Positions 44,915 to 55,597 of a DNA stretch of 64,000 bases are shown in pieces. The translations under genes and the position numbers were made by a program. The stretch is from Nitrosomonas oligotropha. Its GTDB lineage: Bacteria > Pseudomonadota > Gammaproteobacteria > Burkholderiales > Nitrosomonadaceae. The notes below the pieces were generated by a model. That model did no database searches. It was given only the letters and a program-made list of their open reading frames with translations, and was not told where the DNA came from. The stretch lies in contig NZ_QRBZ01000004.1 of assembly GCF_009833085.1 (NCBI RefSeq), forward strand, positions 1-64,000. Reading direction: 5' to 3'. The first letter of the stretch is position 1; each line of letters begins with the position of its first letter.

Positions 44915-46002
44915 GTGCGCACACCATATTAATTATGGCAGGCGGTACCGGCGGGCATGTGTTTCCGGGTTTGGCGGTGGCCGATTACTTGCGGCAAGCC
45001 GGTTGGCGCGTGGTTTGGCTCGGAACCGAGGCTGGAATGGAATTAAAACTGGTGCCACAACGAGGCTATGAAACCGAAATAATCAGTTTTTCCGGATTGC
45101 GGGGTAAACGGTTGGTTACATGGTTGCTGCTGCCGCTGCGTTTGCTCAAGGCGTTCTGGCAGAGCCTGCGGATTATTCAACGGGTAAAACCGGATGTGGT
45201 TCTCGGCATGGGCGGTTATCCGGCTTTTCCGGGCGGCATGATGGCCTCACTGCTCAACAAGCCATTGGTAATTCATGAACAGAATTCGGTCGCAGGGTTA
45301 ACCAATAAAATTCTGGCGCAGCTGGCGGATAAAATTTTTCTCGGCTTCCCCGGCGCTATCCAAGGTGATCGGGATAAAACGGTTTGCTCCGGTAATCCGG
45401 TGCGTGCGGAAATTGCACACATGGAAACGCCGGAAAAACGTTTCCAGGAACGGCAGGGCAAGTTGAATGTGCTCGTTGTGGGCGGCAGCCTGGGGGCGCA
45501 AGTTCTGAATACCGTGGTACCGCAAGCGCTTAAATTAATGCCGGAGAATGTGCGTCCGGCAGTGGTGCATCAAACGGGTACAGCGCAAATCGAAACGGTT
45601 AAAACAATCTATCGGGAACTGCAATTGGATGGCGAAGTGACGGCGTTTATCGACGATATGGCCAAGCGTTACGCGGACTGCGATGTGGTGTTGTGCCGCG
45701 CCGGTGCGCTGACGGTCGCGGAATTAAGCGCGGCCGGTGTCGCCAGCATTCTGGTGCCGTATCCGCATGCTGTCGACGATCATCAAACCGGCAATGCGCA
45801 ATTTCTTTCCCGCCACGGTGCCGCCGTGTTGTTGCCACAGCAGGAATTGACAGCGCAAAAGCTAGCTGATTTATTGACGGATTTAACCCGGGAAAAATTG
45901 CTCGGTATGGCGATGGCGGCGCGCAGCCAAGCAAAACCGGAAGCTACCCGGATCGTGGCTGAAGGTTGTATCGAATTGAGCGGAGCACTGCATGAAGCAT
46001 AA
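44911..46002 (+). CDS. murG: UDP-GlcNAc:lipid I GlcNAc transferase MurG
   Basis: The 363-residue GT28 enzyme adds GlcNAc to lipid I to form lipid [24 protein letters not shown] opens the protein (glycine-rich membrane-side loop), [15 protein letters not shown] and [16 protein letters not shown] follow, and the UDP-binding half has [15 protein letters not shown] and [26 protein letters not shown]. The start at 44911 overlaps ftsW as ATGA; the in-frame ATG at 44842 is inside ftsW. The end overlaps murC by 11 bases. Confidence 0.96.
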   Translation: MSAHTILIMAGGTGGHVFPGLAVADYLRQAGWRVVWLGTEAGMELKLVPQRGYETEIISFSGLRGKRLVTWLLLPLRLLKAFWQSLRIIQRVKPDVVLGMGGYPAFPGGMMASLLNKPLVIHEQNSVAGLTNKILAQLADKIFLGFPGAIQGDRDKTVCSGNPVRAEIAHMETPEKRFQERQGKLNVLVVGGSLGAQVLNTVVPQALKLMPENVRPAVVHQTGTAQIETVKTIYRELQLDGEVTAFIDDMAKRYADCDVVLCRAGALTVAELSAAGVASILVPYPHAVDDHQTGNAQFLSRHGAAVLLPQQELTAQKLADLLTDLTREKLLGMAMAARSQAKPEATRIVAEGCIELSGALHEA

Positions 46003-47419
46003 AGTCAAACATATCCATTTTGTCGGCATTGGCGGCGCGGGCATGAGCGGTATCGCCGAGGTTTTTGTCAACCTGGGGTATCAGGTCAGCGGTTCCGATT
46101 TGATGAATAACCCGGTGACGCAGCGTTTGGCCAAGCTCGGCATCAAGGTTTATGCAGGGCATGCCAGCGAGCAGATTGCGGGAGCGGATGTCGTGGTTAC
46201 TTCCACGGCGGTGAAACCCGGCAATCCGGAAGTGATCGCCGCCAAAAACAAAAATATTCCCGTTGTGCCGCGCGCCATGATGCTGGCGGAATTGCTGCGC
46301 TTGCGCAGCGGTATCGCGATTGCCGGCACGCACGGCAAAACCACCACCACCAGCTTGATTGCCAGTATTCTGGCGGCAGCGGATATGGATCCGACTTTTG
46401 TCATCGGCGGAAAACTGGAAGCAGCGGGTTGTCATGCCAAACTGGGCAGAGGCGAATTCATCGTTGTCGAAGCGGATGAATCGGATGCTTCGTTTTTGTA
46501 TTTGCAACCGATGCTCGCTGTCGTGACGAACATCGACGCGGATCATATGGAAACCTACGGTCACGACTTCAGCCGCTTAAAGCAGACTTTTGTGGATTTC
46601 GTGCAGCACTTGCCTTTTTACGGCATGGCGGTGGTTTGCATGGACGATGCCAACATCCGCGAAGTGATGCCGTCGATTACCAAACCGATCACAACTTATG
46701 GTTTGTGCGAAGAAGCGCAAGTGCGCGCCATCGATATCCGGCAAGATCATCGCCGGATGAGATTCACCGCGGTGGTCGGTGTGAACGGCTCCGCCCGCAA
46801 ACTCGATATCACCCTGAATCTGCCTGGTTTGCATAACATTCAGAATGCGTTGGCGGCGATTGCGGTGGCGAATGAAATCGGTGTGCCGGATAGCGCGATC
46901 GTCAAAGCGTTGTCGGAATTCAAAGGGGTCGAAAGGCGCTTCCAGCAGTACGGCGATATCCGCTTCAGCGGACAGAAAAGTTTTGCCCTGGTGGATGACT
47001 ATGGACACCATCCGGCGGAAATGGAGGCAACCATTAAAGCGGCGCGCGGCGCGTTCCCAGGCCGCCGACTGGTAGTGGCTTTTCAGCCGCATCGCTACAC
47101 CCGCACCCGGGATGTATTCGAGGATTTCACTCGTGTTTTATCCCAGGTGGACGTATTGCTGCTGACGGAAGTTTATCCCGCGGGGGAAGAGCCGATTGTC
47201 GCGGCGGATAGCAAGTCGCTGGCGCGTTCAATCCGGGTGCAGGGCAAAGTGGAGCCGATTTATATCGAGGAAGTGGACGATTTACCGGCAGCGATACTGG
47301 ATATCGTGCAAGACGGCGATGTTGTGCTAGTGATGGGCGCGGGTTCGGTAGCGCGAGTGGCGCCGCACATTGCGCAAATGGGAAAGAAGCTGACCGTGGT
47401 TAATGGCTATGAATGCTGA
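45992..47419 (+). CDS. murC: UDP-MurNAc:L-alanine ligase MurC
   Basis: The 475-residue ligase adds the first amino acid. [19 protein letters not shown] is the N-terminal nucleotide-binding loop (residues 6-24), [17 protein letters not shown] is near 110, [14 protein letters not shown] and [18 protein letters not shown] mark the later domains. It is a complete member and not fused to murB or ddl, which follow separately. Confidence 0.96.
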   Translation: MKHKVKHIHFVGIGGAGMSGIAEVFVNLGYQVSGSDLMNNPVTQRLAKLGIKVYAGHASEQIAGADVVVTSTAVKPGNPEVIAAKNKNIPVVPRAMMLAELLRLRSGIAIAGTHGKTTTTSLIASILAAADMDPTFVIGGKLEAAGCHAKLGRGEFIVVEADESDASFLYLQPMLAVVTNIDADHMETYGHDFSRLKQTFVDFVQHLPFYGMAVVCMDDANIREVMPSITKPITTYGLCEEAQVRAIDIRQDHRRMRFTAVVGVNGSARKLDITLNLPGLHNIQNALAAIAVANEIGVPDSAIVKALSEFKGVERRFQQYGDIRFSGQKSFALVDDYGHHPAEMEATIKAARGAFPGRRLVVAFQPHRYTRTRDVFEDFTRVLSQVDVLLLTEVYPAGEEPIVAADSKSLARSIRVQGKVEPIYIEEVDDLPAAILDIVQDGDVVLVMGAGSVARVAPHIAQMGKKLTVVNGYEC

Positions 47420-47432
47420 GGATTGATGAGAC

Positions 47433-48422
47433 ATGACCGCTTTGCCGCACAATACGGGATTTGCCATGCCAGTAGCCGATCAAACAACCGGTGACACAGG
47501 CGTGTCCGCATTGCGGGGCGAAATGCGCCTCAATGAGCCGATGAGCAAACATACAACCTGGCGGGCGGGCGGTTATGCGGATCGTTACTACCAACCGGCG
47601 GATCTGGACGACTGGGCGGATTTTCTGCGTGCGTCGCCGCACGAAGTCATTCACGTCATTGGCCTGGGCAGCAATTTGCTGGTCAGGGACGGCGGGCTGC
47701 GCGGCACGGTGGTGGCGTTGCATGCGCGCTTAAACGATTTGCGGCTGGTCGAGCAGAATCAATCCGGCGGGCTCATCTACGCGAGCGCTGGTGTGGCTTG
47801 CGCCAAGGTAGCGCGGTTTGCCGCCAAGCATCATCTGGCCGGAGCGGAGTTTCTGGCCGGAATACCGGGCACGGTTGGCGGTGCGCTGGCGATGAATGCC
47901 GGATGTTACGGTTCGGAAACCTGGGAAATCGTGGCGCAAGCACAGATTATCAAGCGCAGCGGAGAGATCGTAATGCGCCAGCCCGGTGAATACGCGATTG
48001 CTTATCGCAGTGTGAAACGGCACAGCGAACCGGCCGGTGCGATGGAAGCCGAGTGGTTTACCGGCGCCTATTTCCGCTTGGTGCAAGGCGAAGAAACGCA
48101 ATCGCGGCAACGCATCAAGGCGTTGCTGGCGCAGCGGGTAGCCAGTCAACCGCTTAATCTGCCGAATGCCGGTTCGGTATTTCGCAATCCGCCAGGAGAT
48201 TACGCAGCGCGTTTGATTGAAGCATGCGGTTTGAAGGGATGCCACATTGGCGGCGCGATGGTGTCGCCTAAGCACGCCAATTTTATCGTCAATACCGGTG
48301 CTGCCAGCGCGGCGGATATTGAAGCGTTGATCATGATGGTGCAAAGCAGGGTTAAAAAAGCAATGGGCGTCGCATTGATGCAGGAAGTCCGGATCATCGG
48401 TGACGCCAGGAGGCTGACATAA
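47433..48422 (+). CDS. murB: UDP-N-acetylenolpyruvoylglucosamine reductase MurB
   Basis: The 329-residue flavoenzyme reduces the enolpyruvyl group to form UDP-MurNAc. After an unconserved stretch of about 30 residues it reads [17 protein letters not shown], then [17 protein letters not shown] (FAD loop), [29 protein letters not shown] and NAGSVFRNP with the active-site serine. The long N terminus may include extra residues before the true start, as there are internal ATGs at 47466 and 47541. It shares one base with ddlB (TAATG). Confidence 0.95.
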   Translation: MTALPHNTGFAMPVADQTTGDTGVSALRGEMRLNEPMSKHTTWRAGGYADRYYQPADLDDWADFLRASPHEVIHVIGLGSNLLVRDGGLRGTVVALHARLNDLRLVEQNQSGGLIYASAGVACAKVARFAAKHHLAGAEFLAGIPGTVGGALAMNAGCYGSETWEIVAQAQIIKRSGEIVMRQPGEYAIAYRSVKRHSEPAGAMEAEWFTGAYFRLVQGEETQSRQRIKALLAQRVASQPLNLPNAGSVFRNPPGDYAARLIEACGLKGCHIGGAMVSPKHANFIVNTGAASAADIEALIMMVQSRVKKAMGVALMQEVRIIGDARRLT

Positions 48423-49339
48423 TGACCGCGCAGCGTTTCGGCAAAGTTGCGGTTCTGCTGGGCGGCCGGTCGGCCGAGCGGGAAATATCTCTGCAAAGCG
48501 GACAAGCGGTGCTGGATGCGTTATTGCGCAGCGGCGTCGATGCGCATCCTTTCGATCCGGCTGAGCAAGCCATGGAAAAACTGCTGCAGCAAGGTTTCGA
48601 TAGGGCTTTTATCGCACTGCACGGCCGTTTTGGCGAGGATGGCACTATCCAGGGCGCGCTGGAATTAATGGGATTGCCGTATACCGGCAGCGGTGTGATG
48701 GCCAGCGCATTGGCGATGGATAAATGGCGCACCAAATTGATCTGGCAGGCGGCCGGTATTCAATCGCCGCGTTACGCAGTACTGCAAGCGGATAGCGATT
48801 TTGAACAAGTCGCCGGAACATTGGGTTTGCCGCTGATCGTCAAGCCGGCGCGGGAAGGCTCCACGATTGGCTTGAGCAAGGTAAAGCATAAGCAGGATTT
48901 GGCAAAAGCGTATCAACTGGCTGCTGAGCACGATGCATTGGTGCTGGCGGAAGAATTTATCGCCGGTAAGGAATTGACCGTGGCAATTCTGGGTGAAACG
49001 CCGCTGCCGGTGGTGCGGATTGAAATTGCGGGTGAGCTTTACGACTATGAAGCGAAGTATTTCTCCAATGAGACGAAGTACTTTTGCCCGAGCGGTTTAC
49101 CGGCGGAATTGGAAACGGCGATCCAGAGAGAAGCATTAAAGGCGTACCAGGTGTTAGGTTGTCAGGGCTGGGGAAGGGTTGATCTGATCTTGAGTGAAAC
49201 CAATCAGTTTTATTTCCTCGAAGCCAATACTTCGCCCGGTATGACCAGCCACAGTCTGGTGCCGATGGCGGCAAGAACGGCCGGAATTTCGTTCGAAGAC
49301 TTGGTTTTGAAAATACTGGATCTGGCGCATGTGGAATAA
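48422..49339 (+). CDS. ddlB: D-alanine--D-alanine ligase DdlB
   Basis: The 305-residue ATP-grasp ligase makes D-Ala-D-Ala for Mur[21 protein letters not shown] (8-27), [14 protein letters not shown] (65-78), [17 protein letters not shown] and [20 protein letters not shown] are all present, including the catalytic Glu and Ser positions. Its position inside dcw is the classic ddlB location. It overlaps ftsQ by 11 bases. Confidence 0.96.
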   Translation: MTAQRFGKVAVLLGGRSAEREISLQSGQAVLDALLRSGVDAHPFDPAEQAMEKLLQQGFDRAFIALHGRFGEDGTIQGALELMGLPYTGSGVMASALAMDKWRTKLIWQAAGIQSPRYAVLQADSDFEQVAGTLGLPLIVKPAREGSTIGLSKVKHKQDLAKAYQLAAEHDALVLAEEFIAGKELTVAILGETPLPVVRIEIAGELYDYEAKYFSNETKYFCPSGLPAELETAIQREALKAYQVLGCQGWGRVDLILSETNQFYFLEANTSPGMTSHSLVPMAARTAGISFEDLVLKILDLAHVE

Positions 49340-50105
49340 CCATCACGCCTTGAATCTGTTATCCAAAATATTGCTCACTTTGGTGGCAATGGCGGTGCTG
49401 TATGCGATCAGCTTGCGGCTTATTCAGCCACCGTTGTTTCCGATTAAAGAAATTAATGTGCAAGTGATTCACGGGAAAGAGAAAAAAAAGGTTGAATTGC
49501 AGCATGTGACGCGCGAGCAAATTGAGCAATTGGTCAGAAATGAAATTGAAGGAAATTTTATTTCGGTAAATCTCACTGCGGTGCGCGAAGCTTTTGTAAA
49601 ATTACCCTGGGTACGTGAAGCCAGAGTGAAAAGGGAATGGCCGCATGGTTTGAATGTGACACTGGAAGAGCATGAAGCCTTGGCCTACTGGGGAAGTCAT
49701 GCGTTGGTCAATACCTACGGTGAGGTGTTCCGGGTGACGGTTGATACTGATTTACCGGTGTTTACCGGCCCAAATGAGGCCAGCGCGCAAGAAGTGGCGC
49801 AGAAATTCCGGCGCTTTAACAAGATACTGACGCCATTGCAGCAGCATATTGCGGAAATAAGCCTGACCCCGCGCTATGCCTGGCGTCTGCAATTGAATAC
49901 TGGAACGGTTCTGGAGTTGGGGCGGAATGAGATTGAAGAGAGATTGGTTCGTTATGTTTCAGTATATAACCACAGTATTGCGCGGTTAAATCAGCAAGAA
50001 CCATTGGCGTATGTTGACTTACGTTATCCCAATGGTTTTGCCATCCGCATGCCTGAAGTGATGCAACAAGTACCACGTAAATCCGGCGCGAGGAGAGAAA
50101 CGTGA
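49329..50105 (+). CDS. ftsQ: cell division protein FtsQ
   Basis: The 258-residue bitopic protein has a short cytoplasmic N terminus, one membrane helix ([19 protein letters not shown], residues about 10-28), a POTRA domain ([24 protein letters not shown], 40-63 region) and the FtsQ domain with [30 protein letters not shown]. It recruits FtsL/FtsB to the septum. It follows ddlB with overlap and precedes ftsA by 20 bases. Confidence 0.95.
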   Translation: MWNNHHALNLLSKILLTLVAMAVLYAISLRLIQPPLFPIKEINVQVIHGKEKKKVELQHVTREQIEQLVRNEIEGNFISVNLTAVREAFVKLPWVREARVKREWPHGLNVTLEEHEALAYWGSHALVNTYGEVFRVTVDTDLPVFTGPNEASAQEVAQKFRRFNKILTPLQQHIAEISLTPRYAWRLQLNTGTVLELGRNEIEERLVRYVSVYNHSIARLNQQEPLAYVDLRYPNGFAIRMPEVMQQVPRKSGARRET

Positions 50106-50125
50106 GACCACGGAGATGGGATTAG

Positions 50126-51364
50126 ATGAATAAAGCTCGAGAAAATAGAAATTTGATTGTCGGTCTTGATATTGGCACATCGAAAATTGTTGCCATTGTC
50201 GCCGAGGTGATTCCGGAAGGCGGTTTCGAAGTGATCGGTTTGGGCAGCCATCCATCGCGCGGATTGAAAAAAGGTGTTGTGGCCAATATCGAGACGACGG
50301 TGAATGCAATTCAGCGCGCATTGGAAGAAGCCGAACTGATGGCGGATTGCAAGATACATGAAGTGTATACCGGCATTGCTGGCAGCCATATCAAAGGTTT
50401 TAATTCCGATGGCATGGTGCCTATCAAGGATAAGGAAGTCACTGAGAAAGATGTCGAACGGGTGATGGAAGCGGCGAAAGCGGTCAATATTCCGGCCGAT
50501 CAGCAGATTCTGCACATTCTGAACCAGGAATTCATCATCGACGGCCAGGAAGATGTGCGTGAACCGGTGGGGATGAGCGGCATACGGCTGGAAGTGAAAG
50601 TGCACATTGTCACGGGCGCAGTTTCGGCGGCGCAGAATATCGTCAAGTGCGTGCATCGCTGCGGATTGGAAGTACGCGATTTGATATTGCAGCCACTGGC
50701 CTCGGCCATGGCCGTGCTTTCCGATGATGAAAAAGATTTGGGTGTCTGTCTGGTCGATATTGGCGGTGGCACAACCGATATCGCGGTATTCACGCATGGC
50801 GCCATTCGCCATACCGCGGTGATTCCGATTGCCGGGGACCAAATTACCAATGATATTGCGATGGCCTTACGTACGCCGACCAAGAGCGCGGAAGATATCA
50901 AGTGCCGCTACGGCTGCGCACTGAGAAGTCTGGCCGATACGAAAGAGATGGTGGAAGTTCCCGATGTCGGCAACCGGGGATCGCGGCAACTTTCGCGGCA
51001 AACGCTGGCGGAAGTGATCGAGCCGCGGGCAGAGGAACTGTATTGCATGGTGCAAGCGGAATTACGCCGCAGCGGATTTGAAGAATTGCTGTCATCGGGC
51101 ATCGTGATCACGGGCGGATCCGCTTCGTTACGCGGCATGGTGGAATTGGGCGAGGAAATCTTTCACATGCCGGTCAGATTGGGTTTGCCGAATTATCATG
51201 GCAATTTGAAAGATGTGATTCATACACCGCGTTATTCGACCGGGATCGGCTTGATTCTGGCGGGTATCGAACAGTTGCAGCATCAGCATGGTTCAAGATT
51301 ACAAGGAGGTTCTGCCAAGCAGATTTTCTCCAGAATGAAGGGGTGGTTTCAAAGAAATTTTTAA
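50126..51364 (+). CDS. ftsA: cell division protein FtsA
   Basis: The 412-residue actin-like protein tethers FtsZ to the membrane and starts the divisome. GLDIGTSKIVAIVAEV is the phosphate-1 loop (13-28), DIGGGTTDIAVFTHG near 207-221 is phosphate-2, and the C terminus ends SRMKGWFQRNF, an amphipathic membrane helix. GSHIKGFNSDG is the 1C-domain region. It is 68 bases from ftsZ. Confidence 0.97.
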   Translation: MNKARENRNLIVGLDIGTSKIVAIVAEVIPEGGFEVIGLGSHPSRGLKKGVVANIETTVNAIQRALEEAELMADCKIHEVYTGIAGSHIKGFNSDGMVPIKDKEVTEKDVERVMEAAKAVNIPADQQILHILNQEFIIDGQEDVREPVGMSGIRLEVKVHIVTGAVSAAQNIVKCVHRCGLEVRDLILQPLASAMAVLSDDEKDLGVCLVDIGGGTTDIAVFTHGAIRHTAVIPIAGDQITNDIAMALRTPTKSAEDIKCRYGCALRSLADTKEMVEVPDVGNRGSRQLSRQTLAEVIEPRAEELYCMVQAELRRSGFEELLSSGIVITGGSASLRGMVELGEEIFHMPVRLGLPNYHGNLKDVIHTPRYSTGIGLILAGIEQLQHQHGSRLQGGSAKQIFSRMKGWFQRNF

Positions 51365-51432
51365 TAGTAAATTTCACGGGTTGTATTAGCAGTCAGGCGG
51401 CTTTAATTTCAATGTACTAAAGGAGAAACAAT

Positions 51433-52584
51433 ATGTTCGAAATCATGAATAACGAAACTCAAGAGGCAGTCATCAAAGTTGTCGGCGTTGGTGGGTGCGG
51501 CAGCAATGCTGTGGATCATATGATCCAGAACGGCATGCAAGGCGTTGAGTTCATCAGTATGAATACTGATGCCCAGGCATTGAAAAGCAATAAAGCGCCA
51601 ACGGTACTGCAACTGGGTACGGGTATTACCAAGGGGTTGGGCGCCGGAGCGAATCCTGAAATTGGCCGGGAAGCCGCGCTGGAAGATCGCGACCGCATCG
51701 CTGAATTGATTCAAGGCGCGGATATGTTGTTTATCACCGCTGGCATGGGTGGCGGTACCGGTACCGGTGCTGCTCCGGTGGTGGCGCAAGTCGCTAAGGA
51801 AATGGGCATTTTAACCGTGGCTGTTGTCAGCAAACCGTTTGCATTTGAAGGAAAGCGCTTGGCGGCTGCCAAAGCGGGGATGGAAGCGTTGTCACAGCAT
51901 GTTGATTCGTTGATCGTGATCCCGAACGATAAGCTCATGATGGTATTAGGCAATGATATTTCCATGCTGGATGCATTCAAAGCAGCCAACGACGTGCTGT
52001 ACGGCGCGGTAGCCGGTATCGCCGAAGTGATTAATTGCCCAGGTCTGGTCAACGTTGATTTTGCCGACGTTAGAACCGTGATGTCGGAAATGGGTATGGC
52101 GATGATGGGCTCAGCCATTGCGATGGGTGTCGATCGCGCCCGGGTTGCAGCCGAACGCGCGGTATCAAGTCCGCTGCTCGAGGATATCTCCTTGTCCGGA
52201 GCGCGCGGCATTCTAGTGAATATTACCGCCAGCTCATCGCTGAAAATGCGCGAAGTGCATGAAGTGATGAACACGATTAAAGACCTGACCGCCGAAGATG
52301 CAACGATTATTGTCGGCACCGTCATTGATGAGAATATGGCCGATAATCTGCGCGTTACCATGGTGGCTACCGGATTGGGCAGCTTGGTCAGCCAAAGCCA
52401 AAATTCTCCGTTAACCGTGGTGCATACACGCACCGGTACCGATGATAGGGATTCCGTGTTTTCCACTGAAGAACCGGCCGTAATGCGCACGGGCAGAAGA
52501 GGTAACGCCACCGTCGCAGCGATGCGTCAATCGGGCGTTGATCCAATGGATATCCCCGCTTTCTTGAGAAGACAAGCCGATTAA
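51433..52584 (+). CDS. ftsZ: cell division GTPase FtsZ
   Basis: The 383-residue tubulin homologue forms the Z ring. VVGVGGCGSNAVDHM near the N terminus and the tubulin signature GGGTGTGAAPVVAQ near 107-120 are intact, as is NVDFADVRTVM (T7-loop region). The C-terminal peptide is DIPAFLRRQAD, the conserved FtsA/ZipA-binding tail. AAGGAG upstream is strong. The expected lpxC does not follow; the cyanophycin operon runs in from the other strand instead. Confidence 0.98.
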   Translation: MFEIMNNETQEAVIKVVGVGGCGSNAVDHMIQNGMQGVEFISMNTDAQALKSNKAPTVLQLGTGITKGLGAGANPEIGREAALEDRDRIAELIQGADMLFITAGMGGGTGTGAAPVVAQVAKEMGILTVAVVSKPFAFEGKRLAAAKAGMEALSQHVDSLIVIPNDKLMMVLGNDISMLDAFKAANDVLYGAVAGIAEVINCPGLVNVDFADVRTVMSEMGMAMMGSAIAMGVDRARVAAERAVSSPLLEDISLSGARGILVNITASSSLKMREVHEVMNTIKDLTAEDATIIVGTVIDENMADNLRVTMVATGLGSLVSQSQNSPLTVVHTRTGTDDRDSVFSTEEPAVMRTGRRGNATVAAMRQSGVDPMDIPAFLRRQAD

Positions 52585-52664
52585 TCCGATTTAATTTCTC
52601 AAGATTTAATTTTCCCCATCTTTGGGAGTGAAAAATTGGAAATCAGAGAATTAAAGAAAGCACT

Positions 52665-52694
52665 GAATACTCCGCCGTATGAGGCGGGGTATTC
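52665..52694. terminator. hairpin downstream of ftsZ
   Basis: GAATACTCCGCC (52665-52676) pairs with GGCGGGGTATTC (52683-52694) over a 6-base loop, 12 bp with one T-G wobble. It is 80 bases after the ftsZ stop. There is no T-run, so it may act as a mobile hairpin or an mRNA 3' end rather than an intrinsic terminator. Confidence 0.5.
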
Positions 52695-52770
52695 AGCCCG
52701 GCAAGTCTGTTGCGATAGTCAAGCCGCGAAGTAGCTTTAGATATGCTGTAACTTGCTCAGAGCAAACTGA

Positions 52771-52971
52771 TTACTGGATTTTTGCAGCTTTGAGTAGATG
52801 AGTGGAATGACTTAATAAAGCCGGGGGCCGGATTCGTAACGTCTTGTCAATGCAGTGCTTCGCATTCATTGCGAATACTGCCGGGAAAGTGATGAAGAGC
52901 AATTCGTTATTGCTCTTGATTTTGAGCTTTTGGTAAAGACTGTGATAGCGATATGAGCGTAAGTTATTCAT
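52771..52971 (-). CDS. small hypothetical ORF (uncertain)
   Basis: A 66-codon minus-strand frame with GAGGTGAATC just upstream of the ATG. It contains LLFITFPAVFA and a basic C terminus. I recognise no family. A perfect 9-bp hairpin lies inside it (52895-52917), which argues that this convergent spacer (52585-53023, 439 bases) is mainly non-coding. The coding call is weak. Confidence 0.2.
   Translation of the reverse strand: MNNLRSYRYHSLYQKLKIKSNNELLFITFPAVFAMNAKHCIDKTLRIRPPALLSHSTHLLKAAKIQ
52895..52917. terminator. hairpin between ftsZ and cphA
   Basis: AAGAGCAAT (52895-52903) and ATTGCTCTT (52909-52917) form a perfect 9-bp stem with a TCGTT loop; on the plus strand GATTTTGAGCTTTT follows. 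It lies between convergent ftsZ and cphA and could serve as a transcript end for either. Confidence 0.45.
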
Positions 52972-53023
52972 GATTCACCTCACCATGAAATTGCATAACG
53001 CTCACATCTAAAAAATAGCCCGA

Positions 53024-55597
53024 TTATCCGAGTGCAATACGGTTATTGATTTGTCCCAGTGATTGTTCAACTTGATCGACCAGAATAAGACATAACTCAC
53101 CGTCCTGCAAATTGGACAAAGCCGCATCAATGGCAATCGCTTCTCCAAAGATTTCACTGACTTTTTGCGTGCGTTTGGCATTACCCAAACCTTCGCGCAA
53201 TAAAGACAATACTTCACCATCCGCACGGCCGCGTTGGCATTGATCCTGATACAGCACCACTTCATCAAATGCATCACCGAGGATTCGTGTCTGTTGACGA
53301 ATATCCTCATCGCGCCGGTCGCCTGCAGCACTGATAACAACGGAACGTTTCTTTGACGGAATATTATCAATCGCGCTGACCAAGGCTTGGATCGCATCGG
53401 GATTATGGCCGTAGTCGGCAATCAAAGTTGCATTGCGGTAATTAAAGAGATTAAAACGGCCCGGTGCTGTTTGCGTATTGCTGATAAAACTAGCGACACC
53501 GGCATGAATGACCGCCCATTCCAGGCCGAGCGCCCAGCCAGCACCAATAGCAGCCATTACATTCTCAATTTGGAAATTGATGCTGCCGTTCTTCGTCAGG
53601 GGGATTTCATTTAACGGGATACGGTATTCAACAGTTTCACTCGCAGCGACGATGCAGCTGCTTTCAACGTAAATAACACGTTTATGCTGCGCGCGATGCA
53701 TAGCCAGCACCGGATGATGGCGATCTTGAGCAAAGAAAATAACCGAACCGGGGCAATGTTCAGCCATGCTGGCAACCAGCGGATCAGACGCATTTAGCAC
53801 CGCATAACCGGTATTGGGCGTTACATTCTGCACAACAATCCGCTTAACCACAGCCAACTCTTCGGCTGTATTGATATATGCCATGCCAAGATGATCGCCC
53901 ATGCCAATATTGGTTACAACGGCAACATCACAACGATCAAATCCCAGGCCTTCGCGCAGCAAACCGCCTCGTGCGGTTTCTAACACGGCAGCATCGACAT
54001 CGGGATGAAAAAGAATATTTCTTGCACTTTTCGGCCCGCTGCAATCTCCGGTGTCGATGCACTGCTCGTCGACATAAACACCATCGGTGCAAGTAACACC
54101 AACGCGTTTTTGATCTCTCTGCAGAACGTTGGCGATCAGACGGGTTGTCGTTGTTTTACCGTTGGTGCCGGTAACGGCGATCACGGGAATGCGTGCATCC
54201 TCGCCTTGGGGAAACATGTAATCAATAATGGCTTCGCCCACTGCGCGGCCTTTTCCATACGATGGCTGCAAGTGCATCCGCAAACCGGGCGCCGCATTTA
54301 CCTCAATAACGCCACCACCTTGATCTTCTAAAGAGCTCATGACATTGTCGCAAACCACATCAACACCGCAAATATCCAGCCCTACCACTCTCGCAGCAGC
54401 AACTACGCGTGCCGCCAATTCGGGATGCACATCGTCGGTCACGTCGGTCGCCGTGCCCCCTGTTGATAAATTGGCATTCTTGCGCAATACCACGCGCATT
54501 CCTTTTACAGGGATCGACTCGGCGGTCAATCCTTGCGCGGCTAAATGCGCGACGGATATCTCATCCAGATGTATCTTGGTTAATGAAGTGACATGGCCCT
54601 CGCCGCGCATGGGGTCGCGATTGATTTGCTCCACCAGTTCATAAATGCTGTGCACGCCGTCGCCAATGACTTGCGGCGGTTCGCGCCGGGCGGCAGCGAC
54701 CAATTTGTTACCGACAACCAGCATGCGGTAATCATGTCCGGGGATATAACGCTCCACCAGAACATTATCACTGATTTCGGCTGCGATCATGTACGCCGCT
54801 TTGACTTGTTCAGCGGTGACAAGATTAACAGTGACACCTTTGCCTTGATTGCTATCCTGAGGTTTTATCACGACAGGCACGCCGATTTCGCAAGCAGCTG
54901 CCCAAGCATCCTCGACATCCTTCACTTCCCGGCCGAGCGGAACCGGGATGCCGGCGGCATGCAGTAAAGTTTTCGTTAATTCCTTATCCTGCACAATCGA
55001 TTCTGCGACGGCACTGGTGCGATCGCTCTCTGATGCTTGAATGCGGCGCTGTTTGCTGCCCCAGCCAAATTGCACCAGACTGCCTTCGGTCAAGCGGCGG
55101 AACGGAATACCGTGCGCCACTGCGGCTTGCACAATGGCACCGGTGCTCGGGCCCAGGCGGATATCTTCATTGAGTTCGCGCAAGCGATGCAGTGCATCGG
55201 ATAAATCAAAAACGCTATCATCAATAGCGGAGATACATAAAGCTTGCGCCAGTTCAAAAGCCAGCAAGCCAACTTTCTCTTCGCTATATCCTACGATAAC
55301 GCGATAGGTATCGGCTTCCGGTGTTTGTACCGTGCGGCTGAATGTTACCGGGCAACCTGCCTGCACTTGCAAACCGAGCGTGGCAAATTCGAGTACATGA
55401 GCCATGGTGACCGCTTCATGATGACCGGCGGGCTGGAGTAAGGAAATCTCTGGAAAACGCTCACGTAGCCGTGCTTCAAAGCCAGGAATGGTATCAATAC
55501 TATTTTCAGATCCACTACAAAAAACGGTAGCTTCAATCGAAGTATGCTGACTCCACAAATTAGGTCCGCGCAAAGCGCGTATGCGTAAAACTTTCAT
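53024..55597 (-). CDS. cphA: cyanophycin synthetase (full-length)
   Basis: The 857-residue enzyme polymerises L-aspartate and L-arginine into cyanophycin, an intracellular nitrogen store. It has the N-terminal domain (MKVLRIRALRGPNLWSQHTS), an ATP-grasp domain with VVIKPQDSNQGKGVTVNL near 235-252, and a Mur-ligase-like domain with P-loop AVTGTNGKTTTTRL near 475. The Mur-type C-terminal subdomain is present (ATLIADYGHNPDAIQALVSAI, like the MurE DYAHTPD motif). The start overlaps the upstream gene by ATGA, so the two are translationally coupled. No cyanophycinase is in this window. Confidence 0.95.
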   Translation of the reverse strand: MKVLRIRALRGPNLWSQHTSIEATVFCSGSENSIDTIPGFEARLRERFPEISLLQPAGHHEAVTMAHVLEFATLGLQVQAGCPVTFSRTVQTPEADTYRVIVGYSEEKVGLLAFELAQALCISAIDDSVFDLSDALHRLRELNEDIRLGPSTGAIVQAAVAHGIPFRRLTEGSLVQFGWGSKQRRIQASESDRTSAVAESIVQDKELTKTLLHAAGIPVPLGREVKDVEDAWAAACEIGVPVVIKPQDSNQGKGVTVNLVTAEQVKAAYMIAAEISDNVLVERYIPGHDYRMLVVGNKLVAAARREPPQVIGDGVHSIYELVEQINRDPMRGEGHVTSLTKIHLDEISVAHLAAQGLTAESIPVKGMRVVLRKNANLSTGGTATDVTDDVHPELAARVVAAARVVGLDICGVDVVCDNVMSSLEDQGGGVIEVNAAPGLRMHLQPSYGKGRAVGEAIIDYMFPQGEDARIPVIAVTGTNGKTTTTRLIANVLQRDQKRVGVTCTDGVYVDEQCIDTGDCSGPKSARNILFHPDVDAAVLETARGGLLREGLGFDRCDVAVVTNIGMGDHLGMAYINTAEELAVVKRIVVQNVTPNTGYAVLNASDPLVASMAEHCPGSVIFFAQDRHHPVLAMHRAQHKRVIYVESSCIVAASETVEYRIPLNEIPLTKNGSINFQIENVMAAIGAGWALGLEWAVIHAGVASFISNTQTAPGRFNLFNYRNATLIADYGHNPDAIQALVSAIDNIPSKKRSVVISAAGDRRDEDIRQQTRILGDAFDEVVLYQDQCQRGRADGEVLSLLREGLGNAKRTQKVSEIFGEAIAIDAALSNLQDGELCLILVDQVEQSLGQINNRIALG

